From positions 1,317,671 through 1,381,670 of the forward strand of contig SIJG01000017.1 in assembly GCA_023374025.1 (NCBI GenBank): DNA of 64,000 nucleotides. The letters are read 5' to 3'. Below, piece by piece: positions 1-9,371 of the stretch. This stretch comes from Heterodera schachtii. Taxonomy: Eukaryota > Nematoda > Chromadorea > Rhabditida > Heteroderidae. The position numbers and the translations under genes are program-made. The notes beneath the pieces are model-generated. The model was given only the letters and a program-made list of their open reading frames with translations, did not search any database and had not been told where the DNA came from. Each line of letters starts with the position of its first letter. Within the stretch, counting starts at the first letter, position 1.

Positions 1-17
1 CCGATTTCCCTCCCAAA

Positions 18-499
18 ATGCCATTATCCCCTGTCCTCATTCTCTTCCGCTTCCTTCCGCTTTTCCTTCCCCCAGCCGTTATTCCGCTTCAGTGTTTTCA
101 AACTCAGCATTCGCTTTCCGCTTCTCTGCAGGGCAATGCCCTCAGCTGTCCCTCCTCCTCCCTCTCTTGCACCAAATCCACCGATTTCAACATGCAAATC
201 ATCGCGCGCACCTGTCAAAGCACAAATTGCACGGTGAGAAACTAAAAATACTAAAAGAAATCATTAATTTCTTTGAGGTTGGCCATTGATTGATTAATAA
301 TTATGTTTAGTTCCCCAACGGCACTCTCTCCTCCGTGCCGTTGTGCTTCAATTCGTCCTCAAATACCCAGTCGTATTGCTGCTGCTACGGCGACAGTTGC
401 AACGGAATGGCGAAGGAACACAAAAATGGACTAATGACCTTCTTATTGTTGTTCTTTTGCATTTTAATGGGAGCGATGGCAATGAAAAACAAAATTTGA
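18..499 (+). CDS. Ly6/three-finger (ET-module-like) surface protein
   Basis: Two exons (18-233 and 311-499) joined by a GT-AG intron give about 134 residues. The N-terminus is a hydrophobic signal peptide (about residues 1-24) ending just before LQCFQ. The mature part is cysteine-rich in the nematode three-finger pattern: LQCF, then SCPSSSLSCTK, TCQSTNCT, and the closing YCCCYGDSCN. The last 25 residues are hydrophobic (GLMTFLLLFFCILMGAMA) and end with KNKI, so the product is probably GPI-anchored or held by one C-terminal membrane segment outside the cell. These families are small extracellular or receptor-accessory proteins; no ligand can be named. The start at 18 was chosen because it gives the signal peptide directly before the first expected cysteine. 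Being at the window edge, an upstream exon cannot be excluded. Confidence 0.72.
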
Positions 500-837
500 A
501 GGAAAAAGGCAAATAATAACAGAGATAAAAATGATAATAGACAATTCAAATCAGTAGGGAAAAGTAAAACTGATCAGAAAGAGAAATGTACATGATCAAT
601 CGATCAAAACTGGAATTGAATGGTCACTGATCAAAATAAAAATCGCCGATTAAGTCTTCAAATGAAAAAATGAGGTAAATTAGTAACGACAGAAAAGGAC
701 CGAAAAAAGCAAATTAACTGGTGGCGCCCTAATATTGTCGTGTTATACTTCTCAAACATATATCGGGTGCTTTAATGCTCTTATCTCATTTTGGCACTCT
801 CAATAACAAGTAATGGCTCTCAAGTAATACCAGACAT
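500..837. other. AT-rich intergenic sequence
   Basis: No coding potential is visible. The stretch is A-rich with scattered TGATCA motifs and lies between the Ly6-like gene and the first foldback element. Confidence 0.5.
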
Positions 838-1296
838 TTCGAACATGGGTAATACTGGAGAATCTGGGCTTCACCCAAAAAATTATTTTTCTGCTATGAA
901 AAGTTCAACCCTGGGGTTTCCGGGGCTTCTGATCACGATCATTGATTTTATCATGATTTTGAAAATCTTAGATTTTTCGAAATTTTCATCAACTTGATCA
1001 AATGCTGCACTTTTTCGAGTGAGGCAACCATATATGATCAACACTATTTATTAACCAATGAGAGATGATCATAGAACAATCGCATAAAACATAAACAATC
1101 AACATTTATTACCCTGCCATGTTGGTCATAATTTCTAAAATCTATGATTTTCAAAATCAATGATAAAGTCAATTATTTTTGCAAATTCTGATATCATATT
1201 AGTGATCAGAAGCACCGAAAACCAAGGGTTCATTTTTTCACAAGAAAATTCTTTAATGGGTGGAGCCCAGATTCTCCAGTATTACCCGAACATGAA
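838..1296. repeat. Foldback (inverted-repeat) element 1
   Basis: The left end (about 841-877, containing GGGTAATACTGGAGAATC) is the reverse complement of the right end (about 1257-1294, containing GATTCTCCAGTATTACCC). Further inside, GCTTCTGATCACGATCATTG with ATCATGATTTTGAAAATC on the left pairs less perfectly with the segment 1130-1215. There is no transposase or other ORF, so it is a non-autonomous foldback or MITE-like element. The GGGGC-TTCTGATCACGA core resembles the core of the elements near 1797-2127 and 36300-36420, which suggests one family. Confidence 0.7.
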
Positions 1297-1478
1297 AATA
1301 GAATTGGGTTAGAAAGGACAAATTTATGCTCAAAAAAGGCCACAAACGATCATTTAGCGGTCCAATTGCTGGAGGAAAAAGGACGACCGACAGGGGCTAC
1401 CGTTGATAAACCTGCTTTGATCGCTTATTTCGTTTATTAGTACAACCAAAACACACCGAGAACAATTTATTCACAGCA

Positions 1479-1601
1479 TTTCCTTATCATAAAGCTGGGC
1501 CTTAATCTCGGTCGGCAATTTTTCCTTAATTGCCACGGTGAGGAAGGGGTTGTTGTCCAAATTACTCCCTAGACTCTCCAACTGCTTACAAATTCGGTCC
1601 A
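1479..1601 (-). pseudogene. Possible BEL/Pao gag (DUF1759-like) fragment
   Basis: Read on the minus strand this stretch gives about 40 codons, from VDRICKQLESLGSNLDNN through a KLPTEIKAQLYDKEML tail to a stop. The pattern 'QLESLG..LDNNPFL..AIKEKLP' resembles the gag-like DUF1759 region of BEL/Pao retrotransposons. It joins directly to the siah fragment and has no start of its own, so it is a broken relic. The family call rests on one short match. Confidence 0.35.
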
Positions 1602-1727
1602 CGCCCAGAAGCACCGGTCTCACTAATAACAGTTGCGGCAATTACTTGGGAAGTTTGCGGAATTTGTTGCGGCGCAGCAAGACCAGCCGGGATGGAATTG
1701 ACCATCATGGCTAAAATAGACTTGAAA
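1602..1727 (-). pseudogene. Inverted siah exon-2 fragment
   Basis: The reverse complement nearly matches 6140-6262 of the intact siah gene, including the intron tail TATTTTAG and the start of exon 2 ([20 protein letters not shown]). Scattered third-base differences show some divergence. The reading frame runs out at TAA a few codons after the join to the gag-like fragment. It is a DNA-level copy because intron sequence is retained. Confidence 0.85.
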
Positions 1728-1796
1728 AAACGGTAATAGTAAAGATGGTTGCCCCCTTATTTGGAGAAATTTTTTTTTAATTTTCAAAAGTCATGA

Positions 1797-2127
1797 AAAC
1801 ATGTTTCCATGGGTTTTCGGGGTCGCTGATCACGAATCGAGCATCTATTTCGCCCAATTCCGAACTAATGGCCTGATTTCGAACAAAAGTCAAAAATTCA
1901 ATTTTTTCGATTTTCACAGTTTTGTTCAAAACTTTATTTGAATACACGGAAACGGAATAAAAGTCATCTCTGCTTCGATAAAATATCACTTAAAACATTT
2001 TTAGACTAAAAATGAAAAAATTGAATTTTTGACTTTTTGTTCGAAATCGGGCCATTAGTTCGGAATTGGGCGAAATAGATGCTCGATTCGTGATCAGCGA
2101 TCCCGAAAACCCTTGGAAACATAAATA
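1797..2127. repeat. Foldback element 2
   Basis: The arms are about 1797-1925 and 1998-2127. The left arm contains GGTCGCTGATCACGAATCGA and CGCCCAATTCCGAACTAATG; the right arm carries their reverse complements. The loop is only about 70 bp. The element sits between the rps-21 and siah pieces of the inverted gene copy, where siah exon 1 would be expected. A related sequence occurs near 36300-36420. Confidence 0.8.
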
Positions 2128-2164
2128 TCATTAAAAGGAAGCAAAAGAAAATCAAAAAAATAAA

Positions 2165-2440
2165 TTATAGAAGAATAACAACAGTGAAAGGAATGAAGAA
2201 AAACAGTGTTTATCATTCTGCAATCAACAAAATCAACAAAAGAACGCCGCATCCCTTTGAAGAATCAACGTTCACAAATTTTGTGGAATTATTCCATCCC
2301 TCTGAGCCAAGCGCAGAATGCAATCATCCGACTCGCCCTGTGAAACCGAATTTTTTTAATATAAATCCCTTCCAATTACGAACGACTGACCACGAAGCGT
2401 ACTTGTCGTTTTGCCGCGAATCAACTGTGAGTTCTTGACG
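2165..2440 (-). pseudogene. Inverted rps-21 partial copy
   Basis: On the minus strand this matches the end of rps-21 exon 2 (GGCAAAACGAC), intron 2 with its GTCAGTCGTTCGTAAT donor and TTTCACAG acceptor, exon 3 (GGCGAGTCGGATGATTGCAT) and about 100 bp of 3' flank, corresponding to about 5670-5930. The 5' part is degraded and the frame is not kept, so it is a pseudogene. The retained intron shows genomic duplication, not retroposition. Confidence 0.85.
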
Positions 2441-2860
2441 TCCGCCTTCCACAGCTTCAGTGCTAATGGGAAAGAATAATGAAAGAGAAAAACGATACAC
2501 ACAACTTACCCCTAATTTCCGGTGGGTCGTCTTTGACAGCCATTGGTTTTATTTATATTTGAATATTTGGCTAAATTAGGAATGGTCATTAAAAAATGAT
2601 TAAACGAATATATGAAGCGATTAAATGAAGTGGTCGAAATAATAACAATAATACCGATGGCGCCCCTCACTTTTCGGCAAAAGAAAATAGGTAGTTGCAT
2701 AAAATGTTAGTGTGAAGAACTCAAAAATGGTCCACCTTTTATATACTATGTAGCTAAGGAAAAAAAAGAATTAAAAATTTATTTTCCTTTATTGGCATTA
2801 TGTTTGTTACTATAAATCAAATACACTGATGCACAGCTTTTGGAATCTGAGGGTTAAGTG
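2441..2860. other. Intergenic sequence, no gene supported
   Basis: AT-rich. A short minus-strand start near 2541 (MAVKDDPPEIR followed by a GTAAG) could be a stray first exon, but nothing downstream completes it. Confidence 0.4.
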
Positions 2861-3516
2861 TAAGGTGGAAAAAACCTAAAATAACTATAGTTTCCTAAAT
2901 GCAGCAGAGAAGCGAAATAAGAAATAGGTAAATTGTAGGGAACTAAATTGCACATAAATTTAAAATCAGACACGCAGACTGTGCACTATCTCTTCCTTTT
3001 CTCGTTCCCCTCCTCTTGCACTATTTCCTCCCCAGCGGCAGACGGTGCACTATTTCACTGCCCCTCCACCCGTCGCTGACCCGCGTAGACAGACAGGCAG
3101 ACACTTGCACTATTTCCCTCTTTCCTCCGACTAACCACTACAGTAAGGAGGAAATAGTGCACTGCCTGCCTGTCTGTCTACGCAGGAAGCCGCGCGTGGA
3201 AGGGGCAGACAGTAAGCAGACGCGTGCGGCTGTGCAGCAGCATTCTGTTGGACGCGTGCGTGTGGGGAGGGAGTGGGGAAAAAAAGGAAGGGAAGGTAAA
3301 TGCCAACGGAAAAGAAACTAGAGACAGCTGTGATAGTGCACTGTCTGCCTGTCTGTCCACGCGGGGCAGCGGCGGGTGGAAGGGAGATTTTAAATTTATG
3401 AGCTTTTCTGGCATAATGAATTGTAGTTTCCTACAATATTTATAGGAAACTATAATTTTTTTGGGTCAGACACAAATTGTAGGAAACTAAAGTTATTTTA
3501 GGTTTTTTCCACCTTA
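2861..3516. repeat. MITE/foldback element 3 with TA target duplication
   Basis: The terminal inverted repeats are about 35 bp: AGGTGGAAAAAACCTAAAAT at the left and its complement ending in CCACCT at the right, each flanked by TA (2861-2862 and 3515-3516). Inside is a large palindrome centred near 3135, made of repeated blocks such as GTGCACTATTTCC and GACAGACAGGCAGAC in both orientations. There is no transposase ORF. The TA duplication fits a Tc1/mariner-mobilised non-autonomous element. Confidence 0.85.
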
Positions 3517-3577
3517 GTCCCAAGCTTTGTGAAATAATAAATTGTTGTTTTAAAGGTAAATCTTTGTTTTTGTTAAA

Positions 3578-5281
3578 ATGCTTTCTCTCGCAATTCGACG
3601 TTTCGTCGTCCAACATTCAAATGGCACATTTATGAGCACTAATTTTGTCGCGACATCGTCAAATTTTTTGCTGATGGACCAAGAAAATGACAAAGAGAAA
3701 ATAGGCACAAAATACGTGATTGATGAAAAAAAGCGGAAGAAGCTGACTCTTTTCGGTCAATATGTAGCCGCATGTATGCCCAAATTCGTCCAGCAAGTTC
3801 AGGTGAACAGATTCACGATATATACCAAGCAACAATAATAATGGGAAGGTCAATCTGCGGCTCTATTGCATTTTACGACCATAAAATAATATGATAACTT
3901 CAATGCTTTTACTAAAAGAATTAAAATTAAAGGTTCTTTCGCGTTTTGGTCATATTTTTTTGAAAATTAAGTGAATTTTTTCAACCTTTCTACACTAATA
4001 GATAATTTTTAGCATACATAAACAAGGGGTGTTTCAGCCCAAGGGCCATACGACAGACGATTGGGACATGGGGGGGGGGGTGTTTCGGGACCGATTTTTC
4101 ATACGAAGGTCTAAATTTTTCTCCGGCGACGACCGTTTTCTTTTTTTTTTTGCACTCAGACCACTTTTTCTGGCGACTGTCCTTTTTTTTCAAACCACCT
4201 TTTTTTGCGGCGCATTTTTTCCAAAAAAATTTTCGGGGAAAGCGGTGGCGGGGGTTCGGCGGTGCCGATAGACGCCGCCGGGAAAATTTTTGAATTTTGT
4301 ATCGATTTCTTTAAGGAAATTATTCAATTTTTGAATTTTTCCGCCTTCGTTACGGTCCCCCCCCCCCCCCCCCCCCCCGCTACACGACGACCGACTCCCT
4401 CCCTTTTCAAAGCCGCCCCCCTTACGACGAACGAAGGGGGGGGGGTGTCCGAGGCCTCTTACGACGTGTGTATGATTTTTAGTGTTATAGCTGTCGGTTG
4501 ATACCGATAATGTTTAAATTAAGTACTTGAAGAAAAAGAAGATCAGATATGCAAGAAATTTTTGTATTTAAGTTTGCTGGTGGGGATGAATTGGAAGTTC
4601 TGATCCACCCAACTGGTGTTCTGCCCGTTATGGCATTCCTCAAAGGGCATCACTCGGCCCAATTCACAAATTTTATTTTCGCTTGTGGTTTGGACGTTCC
4701 TACGCGTAAGAACCGTTTTGAAGTAATTTACGCTCTTCTGTCGCATCGATTCAATGCGAGGATTAGAGTTCGGACATACACTGACGAAGTGCGTTTTTCT
4801 AATTGGTTTTTCACCATCACAAATTCGATTCGTTGTCCAGGTTGCTCCAATCGATTCCATCACTCCAATATTTTCCGGTGCTGAATGGTACGAACGTGAA
4901 ATCTATGACATGTACGGGGTTTGGTTCAACAACCATCCAGATTTAAGACGTATTTTGACCGATTACGGCTTTGAAGGGCAAGTTTATTTTATTTATTTTC
5001 CTTTGTATTTATTTGGTTATGACGTTATCACTTTTAGTCATCCCCAGCGAAAAGACTTTCCATTGTCCGGATACGTCGAACTGCGTTGGGACCACGAGCT
5101 GAACCGAGTGATTTATGAGCCAACCGAAATGACACAAGAGTTCCGGAAGTTTGACTTGAACACACCGTGGGAGGTTTTCCCTGCATTTCGTGACGAATCG
5201 ATAACCTCCGGATACAATGTCATTCAAAAGGCAGGCGAAATTGAGGCCAAAAAGCTTGATGATGCTTCCAAAAAACCGTAA
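3578..5281 (+). CDS. nuo-2: NADH dehydrogenase (ubiquinone) iron-sulfur protein 3, complex I 30-kDa subunit
   Basis: Four exons (3578-3802, 4573-4788, 4841-4977, 5038-5281) encode 273 residues. The protein is the NuoC/NDUFS3 subunit of the complex I matrix arm, which helps hold the N and Q modules. The N-terminus ([14 protein letters not shown]) is a plausible mitochondrial presequence. The family signature is clear: [89 protein letters not shown] and [18 protein letters not shown]. Intron 1 is unusually long (770 nt) and holds a homopolymer-rich segment. Intron 3 (4978-5037) starts with GCAAGT, a GC-AG intron. It is probably the first gene of a nuo-2/rps-21/siah operon, with 185 bp to the next start. 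Confidence 0.95.
4029..4470. repeat. Homopolymer-rich segment inside nuo-2 intron 1
   Basis: The segment contains an 11-G run (about 4070), several T runs of 7-11, a roughly 20-C run (about 4358-4378) and a 10-G run (about 4436). Between them are degenerate ACGACG/GGCGAC motifs on both strands. It differs sharply from the AT-rich intron around it and is likely a degenerate repeat insertion. The long homopolymers may carry sequencing errors. Confidence 0.55.
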
Positions 5282-5466
5282 TTTGTATCAATATAATAGG
5301 AACCAAGTTTATGAGAAACTCATTGTCAGTTTAAGTGCATTGATTAAAAAGTATAAATGAATATTTCCTTATGCTATATTGTCATTATGATTTTATGACG
5401 TACTATTTTTGTTTATTTTTACACGGTACCATTTTTATCTTGTTAGCTTTATTTACTACTATCAAA

Positions 5467-5822
5467 ATGCAAAACGACGCGGGAGAGTTCGTTGATTTAT
5501 ATGTCCCGAGGAAATGGTAAATGATTTCTTGGATCTTTTGTTTAGTTTTATTTTTCTTTCATTGTCAGTTCGTCGTCTTCTCGAATCATTTCGGCTAAAG
5601 ACCACGCTTCAATTCAATTGGAGGTTGTCGAGGTGGACCAGGCGACTGGGCGAATGATTCCCGGCAAAACGACGAAGTACGCCATTTGTGGAAAGTTGCG
5701 CTTCATGGTCAGTCGTTCGTAATTGAAAGGTATTTATATAAAATTTGGTTTCACAGGGCGAGTCGGATGATTGCATTCTGCGCTTGGCTCAGAGGGATGG
5801 AATAATTCCGCAAAATTTGTGA
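5467..5822 (+). CDS. rps-21: 40S ribosomal protein S21
   Basis: Three exons (5467-5516, 5569-5707, 5757-5822) encode 84 residues, the usual length of eS21. The sequence begins [17 protein letters not shown] and contains [39 protein letters not shown] and the C-terminus [11 protein letters not shown]. It is a small-subunit protein needed for 18S rRNA 3' processing and cytoplasmic translation. Both introns are GT-AG and about 50 nt. Upstream, TTTTATCTTGTTAG at about 5438-5451 is a plausible trans-splice acceptor. The gene lies 185 bp after nuo-2 and 159 bp before siah, all on +. An inverted, decayed copy lies at 2165-2440. Confidence 0.96.
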
Positions 5823-5981
5823 ACGTTGATTCTTCAAAGGGATGCGGCGTTCTTTTGTTGATTTTGTTGCCTGCAGAATTATAAACACTGTTTTTCTTTA
5901 TCCCTTTTACTGCTGTTATTCTGCAGTTTATTTTTTTGCTTTTCGTTTGGTTCTTTTAATGATATTTCGGGAAATCTGCAA

Positions 5982-7657
5982 ATGTCCAATTCCGAAAGTG
6001 TTCCACCTTCGCCCACTTCATCATCCGCTGGCGGCGGTGATCCTTTGACATATTCCGCCCCAGTGAACCAACGAAGCATGGCTAGGATTTCGGCGTCCAC
6101 TCAAGCGGCGAGTGAGCTAGTCTGTTGTTGTTGTTTTCCAATTCTATTTTAGCCATGATGGTCAATTCCATCCCGGCTGGCCTTGCTGCGCCGCAACAAA
6201 TTCCACAGACTTCCCAGGTGATTGCTGCAACTGTTATCAGTGCGACCGGTGCTTCTGGCGTTTTGCAATTGGGTCAGCAAAGCTCAAATTCTGAATTTCT
6301 GTCAGCCTTCGAATGTCCCGTTTGTCTTGGTCGGTACAAATGAAAAAAAATTCCAAATCTTTATTTTATAGATTACATGCTTCCGCCATATCTGCAATGT
6401 CCATCAGGTCATTTGGTTTGTGGAAATTGTCGTCCTAAAGTCACTGCTTGCCCGACATGTCGAGGTTTGTTATTTGATAGTCATTCCTTACTTTTATATA
6501 TATTTACAAAGGTAGCAAAGTTTTCTAAGTGTTATACTTTTCATTCAGGTCCAATTCCGAGCATAAGAAATCTTGGAATGGAGAAAATTGCAGCAAGGTT
6601 TGCCAAGTTCATGCAAAAGACATTCCCTTTCCTTCTCACTATCAGCCTACAATTCCCATGCAAATTTGCTCATTCCGGGTGCACCCAATTCTTTTATCAT
6701 CACGAGAAGGTTGAGCACGAAGAAATTTGCGAGTTTCGGTATACTCAAATAATTGAGAATTAATTCCTTTTTTTACCTAGTCCTTACCAATGCCCTTGTC
6801 CTGGAGCTTCCTGCAAATGGCAAGGGAGTCTGGCCGATGTGATGAGCCATCTAATGAAATTGCACAAATCAATCACCACTTTGCAAGGCAATTTTAAATT
6901 CTCATAACAATATTTTGTCTTTCTTTCACTGACTCCCAATTCTGTTAATGCCCAACCAACAGGCGAAGACATTGTTTTTCTGGCAACTGACATCAACCTC
7001 CCCGGGGCAGTCGATTGGGTAGGCTTTGTGCCTGTTTTGAATGTCCAAACTGTGCTTATAAGGTAATGATGCAATCGTGCTACAACGCCTTTTTCATGCT
7101 CGTCTTGGAAAAGCAAGACAAACAAGAGTAAATTTCATTGTGTTTTGTGCTGATTTACACAATTCAGACAATCGGGTCAAAGCTACCAAATGTTCTACGC
7201 AGTTGTTCAACTAATTGGGACCAAAAAGGAAGCCGAAAATTTCGTTTATAAGTAAGTATTCATATTTATTAGGCTAGTACATAAGTTTATTCAAAAAGCA
7301 CATTTCACCAATTTTTAAATTAAGAATTTATTTAAGATTAGAATTATCCAACAATCGGCGTCGACTTTGCTGGGAAGCCAGTCCACGAAGTAATTTACTT
7401 GACATGGATTATTACTAAATGGGGCACACCAGACAAAAAGCATGAATATTTTTATTTAACAGGTATTCATGAGGGGGTCGCTGCCGCAATTTCTCAGTCA
7501 GACTGTTTGGCTTTTGACACAAATCACGCGAATTTTTTTGCTGAAAACGGGAATTTGGGAATAAATGTAATCTAATAATTTTAATTCCGCCTTGATTACT
7601 AGACTAATCCAACTATTTTAGGTTACTATTCAACGAGCTGAAGGGATCAATCGCTGA
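5982..7657 (+). CDS. siah-1: SIAH-type RING E3 ubiquitin ligase (seven in absentia)
   Basis: The E3 ligase recruits substrates for proteasomal degradation. The N-terminal tail is Ser/Pro/Gly-rich ([20 protein letters not shown]), followed by [20 protein letters not shown]. The RING reads [20 protein letters not shown], then [18 protein letters not shown]. Next come [16 protein letters not shown], the SIAH zinc finger ([11 protein letters not shown]...[33 protein letters not shown]) and the substrate-binding domain ([52 protein letters not shown]). The gene ends [11 protein letters not shown]. About ten exons are visible. The intron at 6888-6962 is GC-AG. The intron at 6598-6645 is 48 nt, a multiple of three, and contains no stop. 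Start 5982 follows a TTCTGCAG likely trans-splice acceptor near 5925. Confidence 0.94.
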
Positions 7658-7824
7658 TAGATGCATCAAAACCAAATTTTTCTGTGCATAATGTCTGGGT
7701 TTTGGAGTACCAAAAAAGACCAAAAGTACAAATTTGTATGTAAGGTTCTCGTCATTCCCATAATTAATTAAACACATTCATTGACTAATAAAGGAGAATT
7801 TGTTTTTTATAATGTCTTCGTCTT

Positions 7825-8473
7825 CTATGACTTGAGGTCGTCAGTGTTCACCAAGCCACGTGCTCGGTTCAAAATGCTATCCTAAACACGAAAAACGAAT
7901 TAGTTTCATTTTCATTTAAGTAAATGTCCCTACTTTGGACGCGTCATAAGGCATTTCTTTGGAGGGGATTTCGAGCACGGCCGGGATGCTGGCCACGTGT
8001 TGGTCCACCTAAATGGTGCAAATTTTAAGTATTCGCAATTGACACATGTCTAAGTTATTATCCATTCTCGAGTTGGGTCTCCTCGCCCAGTGAGGTCTTT
8101 TTATTTGATCTATATGCCACTGTCAACATAAAAGGGGAAGCACCGAGGCATTTAATTGCCAATGAAGTGTCCTGCCTGGTATCGGATCATCTCCGCCACG
8201 TGTTGGTTTATCAGAATAATCGCAATGTCATCGCGGGTACAGAAAGTGCGGAATGCGTCCTCAATTTCGGCGACGCTTGTGTTTTTGTCAACAATGACAA
8301 AATTGGGCTTCCGCGCTTTGTTCAATTGACCTAAAATTACAAACATTGTAATTTTTGTGAATTTTCAAGCATTTAACGCCTCATTTCTTACCGACTCCCC
8401 CAAGGAGAAAGCCCACCACAGTGTCTTCGTCTCCAATGACAGCCAACAGTTTTCCCTTTTGTCCAAAAGCCAT
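7825..8473 (-). CDS. vha-9: V-type H+-ATPase subunit F
   Basis: Four exons (8473-8392, 8330-8176, 8008-7934, 7881-7825) encode 122 residues. Subunit F sits in the central stalk of the V1 sector and couples ATP hydrolysis to rotor movement and proton pumping. The signature is [74 protein letters not shown] and SILNRARGL. Length and motifs match the family end to end. Intron 2 begins GCAGGA directly after CAG (position 8175 downward), so it is a GC-AG intron; no GT donor there keeps the frame open. The gene converges on siah, with 167 bp between the stops. Confidence 0.95.
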
Positions 8474-9371
8474 TGAAATAAATATAAAATGAATAAAGTA
8501 AGACCCAAACAGCTTTGACCTTGCAGTTAATTGTTAGTCATTTTGATCAATGATCTTTAAATAAAAACAAAAAGCCAAACATAAAATTTAAAAAATTGTT
8601 AAAGCAGGGTCAAACTCGAAGACCAAATATCTTCCCATTACGATATCAAACGAAAGCTTTAAGTCCCGGGAATCCCTAAATACAAGAGCAAATACTGATA
8701 TTCAACGAAATTTTATTTACAATAAAAATATGAAAAAATGAGAAACCTATTTTGTGATTAGAGCATTTTTTTATAAAAATTAAAGATTTTTGGTCAGCGT
8801 TAAAGGGAAAAAATGGAACTTTGAATGTTTTTGAGAAAAATTTCAAAATCTGAATATTCAAAAAAAAAAACATCACTTCGATAAATTTCATAAATATTTA
8901 GTCCCAAAAATCCGCGGCGCGCCGCGCAAAACGCCGCGAATCGCGGGTCGCGCACACGGATTCAAAACATTAGACATAATAACCGAATTAAATTTATCAT
9001 AAAATATTTACTTTTATTTAATGAAGTTCGTCATTCATACATATCAATTGCAAAATTATAATTAAACAAAAAATTCCAATTTTTTACTAATCATTTAAAA
9101 CTATTTTGACAGAGATTAATTGGAAGTCGGATATAACCGAAAAGAAGAAATATTATGACTAAAGCATTGAGAGAAAGAGTGGGGGGGGGGGGAATGACCA
9201 AAATGCCGAAAAAGCTAACATCTGACGAGAATTAAAAATGATTTTGCGGAAGGGACCGAATTTCTGAGGTAAAAGGGAGAGAGAAAAAGGGAAGGAAATC
9301 GAACGGATGTTAAAGCAATAGCGCACTTAAAATACAAAATGTGATCAGAAGAGAATGGCCAATGCGAAGTG
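8474..9371. other. AT-rich intergenic sequence with a dispersed repeat and a CpG-rich block
   Basis: Positions 8661-8700 contain CGGGAATCCCTAAATACAAG followed by RCAAATACTGATA. The same sequence recurs at 35667-35707, so it is a dispersed repeat. Positions 8908-8958 are strongly CG-rich and palindromic (GCGGCGCGCCGCGC, then CGCGAATCGCGGGTCGCGC) in otherwise AT-rich DNA. A poly-G run lies near 9181. No gene is seen. Confidence 0.55.
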
